NCBI RefSeq assembly: GCF_042681825.1
Contig: NZ_JBHUGH010000012.1
Coordinates: forward strand, 62,001-126,000
Reading direction: 5' to 3'
Length of the DNA stretch: 64,000 nucleotides
DNA from: Halodurantibacterium flavum
Lineage (GTDB): Bacteria; Pseudomonadota; Alphaproteobacteria; Rhodobacterales; Rhodobacteraceae
Made by a program: the position numbers and the translations under genes
Shown: piece after piece, positions 25,155-34,166 of the stretch
How the letters are laid out: each line of letters begins with the position of its first letter
Numbering within the stretch: the stretch's first letter is position 1
The notes under the pieces: generated by a model
Database searches by the model: none
Seen by the model: only the letters and a program-made list of their open reading frames with translations
Told to the model about the DNA's origin: nothing

Positions 25155-26986
25155 TCCGCGGCCTCACCCAGGAAACCGCCCGACTGCCGTTCCCAATAGC
25201 GGGCATAGGTGCCGCCCCGTTCCAGGAGGGCGTCATGCGTCCCCTCTTCGACGATCCGGCCATCCTCCAGCACGATGATCCGGTCCATCGCCGATATCGT
25301 GGACAGCCGGTGCGCGATGGCCAGAACCGTCTTGCCCTCCATCACCCGCAACAGCGCGTCCTGGATCGACGCCTCGACCTCGCTGTCGAGCGCCGATGTC
25401 GCCTCGTCCAGCACAAGGATCGGCGCGTCCTTGAGGAAGGCCCGCGCAAGCGCGATCCGTTGCCGCTGCCCGCCCGAAAGCTTTACCCCCCGCTCGCCCA
25501 GATGCGCGTCATATCCGCGACGCCCCGCATGATCGACCATCGCCATGATGAAATCATGCGCCTCGGCCTTTTCTGCGGCGGCGATCACATCCTCCATCGA
25601 AGCACCGGGTCGCCCGTAAAGGATGTTGTCCCGGGCGGACCGGTTGAACATCGCGGTTTCCTGCGTGACCATGCCGATCTGACGCCGCAGGCTTTCCTGC
25701 GTGATCTTCCGCACGTCATGACCATCCAGCAGGACCCGCCCCGTCTCGGTTTCGTAAAGCCGGAGCAGCAACGCGACCAGCGTCGATTTGCCCGCGCCCG
25801 AGGCGCCGACGATGCCGATCTTCTCGCCCGGCCGCACGGTCAGGTCGATGTCGCGCACCCCGCCGGCGCCGGTGCCGTAGGCAAAGCTTACGTGGTCGAA
25901 CCGCACCTCGCCCCGCAGCGGCGGCAGATCCTGCGCATCGGGCGCGTCGGTCAGCGCATGGGGCGGCGTGAGGGTACGGATGCCGTCCTCGACCTCGCCC
26001 ACATTCCCGTAGATCGCCATGAGCGTAAAGCTCACCCAGCCGGTCATCTGCGCGATGCGGATCGAGATCGCGCCCGTCGCCGCGATATCCCCCGCCGTCG
26101 CCACCCCGAGCGACCAGAGCCAGAGCGTCCCGCCGATCAGCAGGACCGGCAGGATGCCGGCGACCGTCATCAGCGTCAGGCGGAAGGTGGCGGAGACGAC
26201 CCCGAATTCCAGGCTGCGTTCCCGGAATACCGCCATCGCCGACAGCGCCTCGCGGTCCTCATGATCCGTGTGCGCGAACAGCTTGACGGTCTTGATGTTG
26301 GTGATCGTATCGACCACCTGCCCCGAGACCATCGCCCGTGCCCCGGCGCGCTTGGCCGAGTACTTCCGCACCCTCGGGATGAAGTAACGGATCAAACCGA
26401 AATAGATCACGAGCCAGACCGCCAGCGCCACCGCGACCCGCGCGTCGATCGCCAGCAGAAAGACCGCCGATCCGACCAGCGAGGCCAGCGCGAAGGCCAC
26501 AACGTTGATGCATTCGGACGCGACATCGGTCACGGCCCGCGCCGTCTGCATCTGCTTTTGCGCGATCCGACCGGCAAAGTCGTTGTCAAAGAACGTGACC
26601 GCCTGCCCCATGGTCCAGCGATGTATCCGCGACAGGACCAGCGGCGTCACGTTCGGCACCACCACGACAGAGTTCGCCGCCGAAGAGGCCGCAAAGATCA
26701 GCGGGCGCAGCAGCACAAAGAAAAGCAAGGCCCCCAGAAGCAACGCCGCATTCTGGGCAAAGAATCCCTCGGGGCCAGAGGCGAGCGCAAGGTCGATCAC
26801 CCGCCCGAGGAGCAGCGCCGACACGACCTCCATCACCCCCGCCAGCGCCGATATCAGCCCCGCCCCGATCAGCACCGGCCAGGATCCCGAAAGGCACCAG
26901 TAGAAAAAGGCGCCAAGGCTGCGGGGCGGCGCCCCCTCGGCGGGTTTGAAGGCGTCGATCAGGTCAAGCCACCGCGCAATTCTCAT
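25151..26986 (-). CDS. ABC exporter half-transporter (fused membrane and ATPase domains)
   Basis: The 611-residue protein has six membrane helices in the first half and an ATPase domain with Walker A GASGAGKST, signature LSGGQRQR, Walker B LVLDEATSALD and the H-loop AHRLST. It belongs to the type IV exporter (MsbA/BmrA-like) superfamily. With the adjacent 27027-28871 gene it probably forms a heterodimer; both halves keep the catalytic Glu. ATG 26986 is preferred; the open frame extends into the upstream gene. Substrate unknown. Confidence 0.94.
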   Translation of the reverse strand: MRIARWLDLIDAFKPAEGAPPRSLGAFFYWCLSGSWPVLIGAGLISALAGVMEVVSALLLGRVIDLALASGPEGFFAQNAALLLGALLFFVLLRPLIFAASSAANSVVVVPNVTPLVLSRIHRWTMGQAVTFFDNDFAGRIAQKQMQTARAVTDVASECINVVAFALASLVGSAVFLLAIDARVAVALAVWLVIYFGLIRYFIPRVRKYSAKRAGARAMVSGQVVDTITNIKTVKLFAHTDHEDREALSAMAVFRERSLEFGVVSATFRLTLMTVAGILPVLLIGGTLWLWSLGVATAGDIAATGAISIRIAQMTGWVSFTLMAIYGNVGEVEDGIRTLTPPHALTDAPDAQDLPPLRGEVRFDHVSFAYGTGAGGVRDIDLTVRPGEKIGIVGASGAGKSTLVALLLRLYETETGRVLLDGHDVRKITQESLRRQIGMVTQETAMFNRSARDNILYGRPGASMEDVIAAAEKAEAHDFIMAMVDHAGRRGYDAHLGERGVKLSGGQRQRIALARAFLKDAPILVLDEATSALDSEVEASIQDALLRVMEGKTVLAIAHRLSTISAMDRIIVLEDGRIVEEGTHDALLERGGTYARYWERQSGGFLGEAAE

Positions 26987-27026
26987 CCCGCCATCCTCAT
27001 CGTGCCGCCCCTCATTCTGCGGCACA

Positions 27027-28871
27027 TCATTCTGCGGCCTCGTCCGTGCCGATGAACCCGCCCGACTGCCGGTCCCAGAACCGGGCATAAAGCCCGCCCT
27101 TCGCCAGAAGGGCATCATGGGTACCCTCTTCGACAATGCGACCGCCATCGAGCACCAGAATCCGGTCCATCCGGGCAATCGTCGACAGGCGATGCGCGAT
27201 GGCGATCACGGTCTTGCCCTCCATCACCCGATAAAGCGTGTCCTGAATCGCCGCCTCCACCTCGCTGTCGAGGGCCGATGTCGCCTCATCCAGAACGAGG
27301 ATCGGCGCGTCCTTGAGAATGACGCGTGCCAGCGCCACACGCTGCCGCTGCCCGCCCGAGAGTTTCACCCCGCGCTCGCCCACATGGGCGTCATAGCCGC
27401 GCCGGCCCTCGGGGTCTTCCAGACCAAGGATGAAGCCATGCGCCTCGGCCCGTTCGGCTGCGGCGATCATTTCCGCGTCACTCGCGTCAGGGCGGCCATA
27501 AAGGATGTTCTCGCGCACGGAACGGTGCAACAGCGCGCTGTCCTGCTGCACCATGCCGATCCGGGCGCGCAGGCTGTCCTGCGCAACGCCCGCGATATCC
27601 TGCCCGTCGATCAGGATACGCCCGCCATCCGGGTCGTAGAAGCGCAGCAAAAGCTTGACCAGCGTCGTCTTGCCCGCGCCTGACCGCCCCACAAGGCCGA
27701 TCTTTTCGCCCGGGTGGATGGTCAGGTCGATGCCGTCGATGCCGCCGCTCTCGCGCCCGTAGTGATGGCTGAGGTTCTGCAGCTCGATCCGCCCCTCGCG
27801 CAGTTCCAGCGGCCGGGCCCCCCTGGCGTCGCGCAGCGTGATCGGCTGGGCGATCGTCTCCATCCCCTCGGCCACGACGCCGAGCGAGCGGAAGAAGGTC
27901 GAAAGCGACCACATGATCCAGCCGGTCATCGCATTGAGCCGCAGCGTCAGCGCGCTCGCGGCAGCGATCACGCCGACCGAGGCCTGCCCCGCCATCCACA
28001 GATACATCGCCCAACCCACGACCGAAACGATGAGAAACCCGTTCAGCGCGACCAGCGAGATGTCCATGACAGTGAATATCCGCATCTCGCGAGCGAAGGT
28101 CTGGCGGGTCCTTTCGATCGCCTCATGCGCATAGTCGAGTTCGCGGGCATGATGTGCAAACAGCTTGACCGCGTGGATGTTGGTATAGCTGTCCACGACG
28201 CGTCCCGTGACCTCGCTCCGCGCGTCCGCCGAGGCCTTGGACGCGGGACCGACCCGTACCAGCGTCCAGCGCACAAGAAGGCCATAGAGCACCAGCCAGA
28301 TCAGCAGTGGGATCGCAAGCCGGGGATCGGCATCGGCCAGCAGGACCACTGCGCCGATCATATAGGCTATGGAAAAGGTGATCGCGTCAAAGATCTGGAA
28401 GACGGCATCGCCCGCCGCGGGCGGGGTCTGCATGATCCGGTTCGCGATACGTCCCGCAAAGTCGTTCTCGAACCAGCCCACCGACTGGCGCAGGACATGG
28501 CGATGCGCCCGCCAGCGAATCAGCGTTCCGAAATTCGGCAGGATGGCGTTGTTCAGGAGCGCGACATCGAGCCCCTGAAGCAAGGGCCGCAGCACCAGGA
28601 TGAACACCGCCGCAAGGATCAGTTCCGTCCCGTGCGCCGCCCAGAAGGCCCCCGGATCGTCAAGCGACAGGAGGTCCACGAGCCGCCCCATATACCAGAT
28701 CAGCCCGACCTCGATCGCGGCGACGATCACCGACATGATGCCCGTCGCGACGAAAACGCCGCGGAAGGGGCGCGAATAGGTCAGCAGAAACGGCCACAGC
28801 CGCCGGGGCGGCGTGTCATTTTCTTCATAAGGCGTATAGGGGTCGACGAGACGCTCGAATTGACGCAGCAC
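27027..28871 (-). CDS. ABC exporter half-transporter (fused membrane and ATPase domains)
   Basis: The 614-residue protein has the same layout as its downstream neighbour: six membrane helices, Walker A GRSGAGKTT, signature LSGGQRQR, Walker B LVLDEATSALD. The start is GTG 28871 with AAAGGTG about 9 nt upstream. The tandem pair, 40 bp apart, looks like a heterodimeric exporter of drugs or lipids. The 78-bp gap to the LysE gene has no clear promoter. Confidence 0.94.
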   Translation of the reverse strand: MLRQFERLVDPYTPYEENDTPPRRLWPFLLTYSRPFRGVFVATGIMSVIVAAIEVGLIWYMGRLVDLLSLDDPGAFWAAHGTELILAAVFILVLRPLLQGLDVALLNNAILPNFGTLIRWRAHRHVLRQSVGWFENDFAGRIANRIMQTPPAAGDAVFQIFDAITFSIAYMIGAVVLLADADPRLAIPLLIWLVLYGLLVRWTLVRVGPASKASADARSEVTGRVVDSYTNIHAVKLFAHHARELDYAHEAIERTRQTFAREMRIFTVMDISLVALNGFLIVSVVGWAMYLWMAGQASVGVIAAASALTLRLNAMTGWIMWSLSTFFRSLGVVAEGMETIAQPITLRDARGARPLELREGRIELQNLSHHYGRESGGIDGIDLTIHPGEKIGLVGRSGAGKTTLVKLLLRFYDPDGGRILIDGQDIAGVAQDSLRARIGMVQQDSALLHRSVRENILYGRPDASDAEMIAAAERAEAHGFILGLEDPEGRRGYDAHVGERGVKLSGGQRQRVALARVILKDAPILVLDEATSALDSEVEAAIQDTLYRVMEGKTVIAIAHRLSTIARMDRILVLDGGRIVEEGTHDALLAKGGLYARFWDRQSGGFIGTDEAAE

Positions 28872-28949
28872 GGGAAAACACCTTTTACGGCCCGGACCGG
28901 GGACCTCTGGGGCATATAGACCCGATCCGGCCCAAGGGAAACCTGCACC

Positions 28950-29546
28950 CTATTCCAGAAACATCCAGACGACGCCCAGGGCGATCATGCCGCCCATCAC
29001 CATGTTGAAGGCGCGCAGCCGCGCTGGATGCGACAGCCAGCGCCGCAGCGCCTGCCCGGCCGCAGCCCAGCCGAAGGCCGACGTGAACCCGACCCCGACA
29101 AAGACAGCCGCGATCCAGAGCGCCGAGACCAGCGGCGCGTCGGCCCGGACGAACTGCGCGCTGATCGCCAACGCCATCACCCAGGCCTTGGGGTTGATCC
29201 ACTGAAAGGCCGCCGCCTCGACAAAGGTGAAGGGGCGCGCCCGGCCCGCCGCGCCACCAACGCCCCCCGCGGTCGCGATCTTCCACGCGACCCACAAAAG
29301 CAGCGCCGCCCCGCCCCAGCGCAGACCCTCGCGCAGCAGCGCGCTTTGCTGAAACAGCTCACCCAGGAACAGCCCCACCACAAGGATCATGAAGGAAAAG
29401 CCGAGCGCGATCCCCGCCACATGCGGCAGGCTGCGGCGCAGGCCAAAGTTCACCGCCGAGGCCGCGACGAGCGCGTTGTTCGGACCCGGCGTCCAGGAAG
29501 AGGCCATCGCGATCGTGAAAAGCGAGAGAAGGAGTTCGAACGGCAT
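28950..29546 (-). CDS. LysE/RhtB family amino-acid exporter
   Basis: The 198-residue protein has about six hydrophobic helices and the family motif near the N-terminus (SSWTPGPNNALVAASA), then FQWINPKAWVMAL. It should export amino acids or derivatives across the inner membrane. ATG 29546 (MPFELLLSL) with GGAG upstream gives the family length; the frame is open 71 codons further. Confidence 0.93.
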   Translation of the reverse strand: MPFELLLSLFTIAMASSWTPGPNNALVAASAVNFGLRRSLPHVAGIALGFSFMILVVGLFLGELFQQSALLREGLRWGGAALLLWVAWKIATAGGVGGAAGRARPFTFVEAAAFQWINPKAWVMALAISAQFVRADAPLVSALWIAAVFVGVGFTSAFGWAAAGQALRRWLSHPARLRAFNMVMGGMIALGVVWMFLE

Positions 29547-29622
29547 CGTCGCCACCGTGAATGGCGGCCCGCAAGGCCACCGTGAGGGGATGACCCAGTC
29601 GTGCCGGCGCAGGCGCGAAGGG

Positions 29623-30765
29623 TCAAGCCAGAAGTTCGTCCCGCCCGAGCGCAAAGCCCGAGGCGATCCAGCGCGCCTCCAGCTCTCGCAGCCGCGCGCC
29701 GAGCGCAGGGCCGTCGTATCGCGCGGCCAGATCGCGGGCCGAGACAGGGAAGACGGCACTGGCCCCGCGTTCTATGGCGGCCTTCCAGTCGCCGGGCAAA
29801 GGCACGCCCATCAGCGCCGCGCGGATCAGGCAGGCATCGCGCGCCAGTTCCGCGCCATGGCGATAGGCGGTTTCCGCGGCCCCCGCGTCGTCCAGGGCGA
29901 GCCTGCGCAATGTCTCCAGCCGCCGGGCCTCGGCGCGTGACAGGCGCAGGCGTCCGGGCAGGCCCTCGCCGCCCAGAAGCGCAAGACGGCGCGTCCAGTC
30001 CGGCGCTACGTCCTCCCCCGCCTCCAGATGGACCAGAACCGGCAAGGTCCGCGCATCGGCACCGGGCAGGATACGCGTCAGGATACCCGTCTGTGCCATG
30101 GCTGCGACCGCCGGGGCGGGGTCGGGCGCGGCGAGCAGCTTGCGCATTTCCGCCCCCACCCTCTCGCGCGACAGCGCCTCGATGCCCTCGGCCTGCTCCG
30201 CACAGGCGGCAAGCCCGTCCGGGTCCAGACCCGCTGCCGGGTCAGCATACCACGCGTGAAACCGGAAAAAGCGCAGGATGCGCAGATAATCCTCGGCAAT
30301 CCGTCGCGCCGGGTCGCCGACAAACCGGAGCCTGCGCGCGCGCAGGTCATCGAGCCCGCCCAGCGGATCGACGACCCGGCCCGACGGGTCGGCATAGAGC
30401 GCGTTCATCGTGAAGTCGCGGCGCGCCGCATCCTCCGCGATGTCCGTGCCAAAGACGACGACGGCATGACGGCCATCCGTTTCCACATCCCGCCGGAAGG
30501 TCGTGACCTCATGCGGTGTGCCATTGGCGATGATCGTGACCGTCCCATGCGCAATGCCGGTCGGAACGGCGCGCAGGCCGGTGGCCTCCGCGAGCGCGAG
30601 AACACGGTCGGGGGTTGCGTCGGTCGCGATATCCACATCGCTGACGGGCATGTCCAGCAGCGCGTTCCGGACGCATCCGCCGACGAAGAGCGCGCGAAAG
30701 CCCGCCCCTGTGAGCATCGTGCAGACCGGTGCCGCGCGTTCAAGCCAGGGGCCCGCCACGCTCAT
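29623..30765 (-). CDS. cca: CCA tRNA nucleotidyltransferase (class II)
   Basis: The 380-residue protein has the nucleotidyltransferase head with FVGGCVRNALL and the metal-binding SDVDIATD, RRDFTMNALY, RIAEDYLRILRFFRF, and a helical body. It adds or repairs the 3' CCA of tRNAs; alphaproteobacterial members of this size may also be poly(A) polymerase-like. ATG 30765 overlaps the upstream Nudix stop by 4 bp, so the two are coupled. Confidence 0.95.
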   Translation of the reverse strand: MSVAGPWLERAAPVCTMLTGAGFRALFVGGCVRNALLDMPVSDVDIATDATPDRVLALAEATGLRAVPTGIAHGTVTIIANGTPHEVTTFRRDVETDGRHAVVVFGTDIAEDAARRDFTMNALYADPSGRVVDPLGGLDDLRARRLRFVGDPARRIAEDYLRILRFFRFHAWYADPAAGLDPDGLAACAEQAEGIEALSRERVGAEMRKLLAAPDPAPAVAAMAQTGILTRILPGADARTLPVLVHLEAGEDVAPDWTRRLALLGGEGLPGRLRLSRAEARRLETLRRLALDDAGAAETAYRHGAELARDACLIRAALMGVPLPGDWKAAIERGASAVFPVSARDLAARYDGPALGARLRELEARWIASGFALGRDELLA

Positions 30766-31340
30766 CGCGCCAGCCCCCGCAGGATACACGCCGTTGCCCC
30801 CCAGATGTAATAGGGGCCGAAGGGCACGACGTAATAGCGCCGCCATTCCCCGCGCCACATCCGCCGCTCGATCCGGAACCGCGCCGGGTCCGTGACATGG
30901 GACAGCGGCACGTCGAACACTTCCTGCACCTCACCCGCTTCGGGGACTGGGGCAAAGGCGCCGTGGATGCGGGCCAAGACCGGCGTCACGGCAAAGCCCG
31001 TCACCGTTTCATGTTGCGGCAGGCGACCCAGCGGCTCGACCTGCGCCGGATCGAGGCCGATCTCCTCCTGCGCCTCGCGCAGGGCGGCGGCCTCGGGCGT
31101 GGCGTCCCCGGGCTCGAACTTGCCCCCCGGGAACGCCACCTGCCCCGGATGATGGCGCAGGTGCGAGGCACGTTTGGTCAGGATGACCCGCGGGCCATCC
31201 CGGCCTTCGACCAGCCCCACCAGAACAGCCGCCGGGCGCAGGATGCGGTCGGGCGACAGCGCGACATGCCCGTTCAGGTCGTAATCCGAGGACGGTCCGA
31301 CCGCACCCAGAAGGCTGCTGAACGGATCAGGCGCTGCCAC
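30762..31340 (-). CDS. Nudix hydrolase, CoA pyrophosphatase type (NudL/YeaB-like)
   Basis: The 192-residue product has the CoA-pyrophosphatase upstream signature (LTKRASHLRHHPGQVAFPGG) and the Nudix box ending REAQEEIGL. It should hydrolyse CoA or related dinucleotides. No ATG is available at the 5' end; GTG 31340, 6 nt after GAGGCGG, is favoured over TTG 31358. Either way it overlaps the hslO stop (14 bp with GTG), and its end overlaps cca by 4 bp. Confidence 0.9.
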   Translation of the reverse strand: MAAPDPFSSLLGAVGPSSDYDLNGHVALSPDRILRPAAVLVGLVEGRDGPRVILTKRASHLRHHPGQVAFPGGKFEPGDATPEAAALREAQEEIGLDPAQVEPLGRLPQHETVTGFAVTPVLARIHGAFAPVPEAGEVQEVFDVPLSHVTDPARFRIERRMWRGEWRRYYVVPFGPYYIWGATACILRGLAR

Positions 31341-32319
31341 CTTCCGCCTCACGCCCAAGCGTCCGGGGGTCGAACTCGTAATGCGCGCCGCAGAACTGGC
31401 AATCGGCCGTCACGATCCCTTCGTCGGTGATCATCTCGGCGATATCCTCGGCCGAATAGATCGAGAGACTTTCGCGGACGCGATCCTCGGAACAGGTGCA
31501 GCCGAAGGTGACCGGCTGTGCGTCATAGACCCGGGGGCCCTCCTCGTGGAACAGACGCACCAGAAGGTCGGTGGGATGCACCGAAGGTCCGATCAGCTCC
31601 ATCTCCTCGACCGTGTCGAGCAGGAGGTTGGCGCGGCTCCAGTTCTCGCCCTCATCGCCCGAAAGGATGTCGTCGGCCGCCAGAAGACCACCTTCGCCCG
31701 ACCCGCCCTCACCCAGCACATGGGGCGAGGCCTTGGGCATGTGCTGAAGCATCACGCCCCCGGCGCGCCAGCTTTCGATGCCGCCGGGCACCTGCGAGCG
31801 TCCGAAGGACACCGCAAAGCGCGTCGGCAGCTGTTCGGACTGCGCGAAGTAGGTCTCGGCACAGGCGGCAAGCGAACCGCCCGCGATGGGGGTGATACCC
31901 TGATAGGGGACCATGCCTTCGCCCTGGTCGATCATGATGGCGAAATAGCCCTTGCCGATCTGGTCGAAGGCCGGCATGTCCGGGTCGATCCGGTCGCGGT
32001 CGAACCCGGCATAGGCCCGGATACGCGCCGGCGTTCCTTCGGACGAGGGGCCGTAGTAATCGGTGGCGATCAGCCGGACCGGCCCGTCGCCCCGGATCTG
32101 GAGCGACAGTTTCCAGCGCAGCTTGATCGTCTGCCCGATCATCGCGGTCAGCATCGCGGCTTCCGCCACCAGCGCCTCGACCTGGGGCGGATAGTCATGC
32201 TGCGCCAGAACCTGATCCAATACCCCGTCGAGCCGCGCCACCCGGCCCCGGATATCGGAACGGTCAAGTTGAAATGGCAGGACGGTATCGTCCCAGGCGA
32301 TCTGCGAACCAAGTGTCAT
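31327..32319 (-). CDS. hslO: Redox-regulated chaperone Hsp33
   Basis: Holdase chaperone switched on by oxidative unfolding. The 330-residue protein has the Hsp33 core and the C-terminal zinc/redox cysteines CTC and CQFC spaced as in the family. ATG 32319 has AAGGAAAC upstream. It heads a minus-strand run hslO-Nudix-cca with overlaps, and is divergent from the second Nudix gene. Confidence 0.96.
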   Translation of the reverse strand: MTLGSQIAWDDTVLPFQLDRSDIRGRVARLDGVLDQVLAQHDYPPQVEALVAEAAMLTAMIGQTIKLRWKLSLQIRGDGPVRLIATDYYGPSSEGTPARIRAYAGFDRDRIDPDMPAFDQIGKGYFAIMIDQGEGMVPYQGITPIAGGSLAACAETYFAQSEQLPTRFAVSFGRSQVPGGIESWRAGGVMLQHMPKASPHVLGEGGSGEGGLLAADDILSGDEGENWSRANLLLDTVEEMELIGPSVHPTDLLVRLFHEEGPRVYDAQPVTFGCTCSEDRVRESLSIYSAEDIAEMITDEGIVTADCQFCGAHYEFDPRTLGREAEGGSA

Positions 32320-32395
32320 GGGGTTTCCTTAAGTGCCGCTTCAAGGCATACCGCGTCTATATAAGGACGACAACCGAAGCACCAAGGGGCAGCAC

Positions 32396-32827
32396 ATGCG
32401 CAGGTTCGGCGAAGGCCCGAAGGCGGGTCAGGTCTATCGTCGGCGTCCCGGCGTCTACGCAGTGATCCGCGAGGGGCGGGACCTGCTGCTTACCCATCAG
32501 AAAGACCCGGTACCGGAATACCAGCTTCCGGGCGGCGGGATCGACCCGGGCGAACATCCGATCCATGCGCTCCACCGCGAGGTGTTCGAGGAAACCGGCT
32601 GGCGAATCCGCGTCCTGCGCCGGTTGGGGGCGTTCCGCCGCTTTGCCTACATGCCCGAATACGATCTCTGGGCGGAAAAGCTCTGCACGATCTACCTGGC
32701 ACAGCCGGTGCGCCGGCTTGGGCCGCCGACGGAACCCGGGCACAGCGCGATCTGGATGGCCTCGGACGCGGCGTCCCGTCTTCTGGGCAACGAAGGCGAC
32801 CGGCAGTTTGCGCGGATCGGCCGCTAG
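32396..32827 (+). CDS. Nudix hydrolase
   Basis: The 143-residue protein has a Nudix box starting GGGIDPGEHPIHALHREV and ending FEETGW; substrate unknown. ATG 32396 is preferred over an upstream start at 32333 because AAGGGGC lies before it. The box resembles di-nucleoside polyphosphate or NTP hydrolases. The last 4 bp overlap the stop of the convergent ilvA. Confidence 0.88.
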   Translation: MRRFGEGPKAGQVYRRRPGVYAVIREGRDLLLTHQKDPVPEYQLPGGGIDPGEHPIHALHREVFEETGWRIRVLRRLGAFRRFAYMPEYDLWAEKLCTIYLAQPVRRLGPPTEPGHSAIWMASDAASRLLGNEGDRQFARIGR

Positions 32828-34062
32828 ATCAGGAACTCGGACAGGGTTTCGTCGCCGGTGATGTCGCGCCATGCGAGACCCGCCGCATCCATCCTGTCGA
32901 ACAGGGGCCGGAAGTTGCCCGCGTCCTTCGTCTCGATCCCGATCAGCACGGTGCCGAAGTTCCGTGCGGACTTCTTGAGGTATTCGAACCGCGCGATATC
33001 GTCGTCCGGTCCCAGCATCTCGAGGAAGTCCCTCAGCGCACCGGGCCGCTGCGGCAGGCGCAGCAGGAAGTATTTCTTGATCCCGGAAAAGCGCATGGCC
33101 CGTTCGCGCACCTCTGGCAGACGCTCGAAATCGAAGTTGCCGCCGGATGTGACGCAGACGACCGTCTTGCCCCGGATCTGGTCGGCCAGGTCGCCCAGTG
33201 CGTCGATGGCCAGCGCCCCGGCAGGCTCCAGCACGATGCCCTCGACGTTCAGCATCTCAAGCATGGTGGTGCAGATGCGATCCTCGGGCGCCAGAAGCAC
33301 ATGCGCCGGGTCGACATCCGCCAGCATGGCAAAGGTCTTTTCGCCGATCCGGGCCACGGCCGCGCCATCCACAAAGCTGTTGACCCGGGGCAGCGTCACC
33401 GGCGCACCCGCGGCAAGCGCAGCAGTCAGGCTCGCCCCGCCCGCGGGTTCGACGAAGCGGAAGTCGCATTGCCCGCCCAGATAGCCCGTCACGCCCGAGG
33501 CGAGACCGCCCCCGCCCACCGGCAGGATCACCATGTCGGGCGCATGGCCAAGCTGTTCGACAATTTCGACCGCGACGCTCGCCTGCCCCTCGATCACATC
33601 GGCATCGTCGAAGGGCGACAGGAAATGAGCCCCCTGTTCAGCACAATACGCCTGCGCCGCAGCAAGTGATTGGTCGAAGTAGTCCCCCGTGAGCCGGATA
33701 TCGACTGCCCCCGACCCGAACATCCGGGTCTTGTCGATCTTCTGCTGCGGTGTCGTGACCGGCATGAAGATCGTCCCGCGCACCCCGAAGTGGCGGCAGG
33801 CATAGGCCACCCCCTGCGCATGGTTTCCCGCGCTGGCGCAAACGAACTGCCCCTGCCCGGGGTCGCGCGCCAGCACCTTGCGCATCGCGTTGAAGGCCCC
33901 GCGGATCTTGTAGGATCGCACCGGCGACAGATCCTCGCGCTTGAGCCAGATCTCGGCGCCGAACCGCTGCGACAGGTGATCGTTGCGCAACAGCGGCGTC
34001 TCGGCAAAGAGAAGGCGCATTTCGGCACAGGCTTGGCGGGCGTTTTCAGCAAAGTCGCTCAT
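32824..34062 (-). CDS. ilvA: Threonine ammonia-lyase (threonine dehydratase)
   Basis: PLP enzyme that converts threonine to 2-oxobutanoate for isoleucine synthesis. The 412-residue protein has the PLP lysine motif SYKIRGAF, the glycine loop VGGGGLASG and a C-terminal ACT-like region (RPGALRDFLEML). ATG 34062 is preferred to an upstream start inside the promoter region. It is divergent from argG and converges on the Nudix gene with a 4-bp tail overlap. Confidence 0.95.
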   Translation of the reverse strand: MSDFAENARQACAEMRLLFAETPLLRNDHLSQRFGAEIWLKREDLSPVRSYKIRGAFNAMRKVLARDPGQGQFVCASAGNHAQGVAYACRHFGVRGTIFMPVTTPQQKIDKTRMFGSGAVDIRLTGDYFDQSLAAAQAYCAEQGAHFLSPFDDADVIEGQASVAVEIVEQLGHAPDMVILPVGGGGLASGVTGYLGGQCDFRFVEPAGGASLTAALAAGAPVTLPRVNSFVDGAAVARIGEKTFAMLADVDPAHVLLAPEDRICTTMLEMLNVEGIVLEPAGALAIDALGDLADQIRGKTVVCVTSGGNFDFERLPEVRERAMRFSGIKKYFLLRLPQRPGALRDFLEMLGPDDDIARFEYLKKSARNFGTVLIGIETKDAGNFRPLFDRMDAAGLAWRDITGDETLSEFLI

Positions 34063-34166
34063 GGCCGCGGACGCTAGACCTGTTTGCACCGCTTGAACAG
34101 GGGCCGCTCTTGTCCCGTTTGGGAAAAGGCAATAGACCGCGTGAAACATTTCCGACAGGAGTGCCC

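Noticed and set aside
24698..27055. A 785-codon plus-strand open frame
   Set aside because: Antisense to the RNA methyltransferase and ABC transporter genes; composition is Arg/Pro/His-rich without a recognisable domain.
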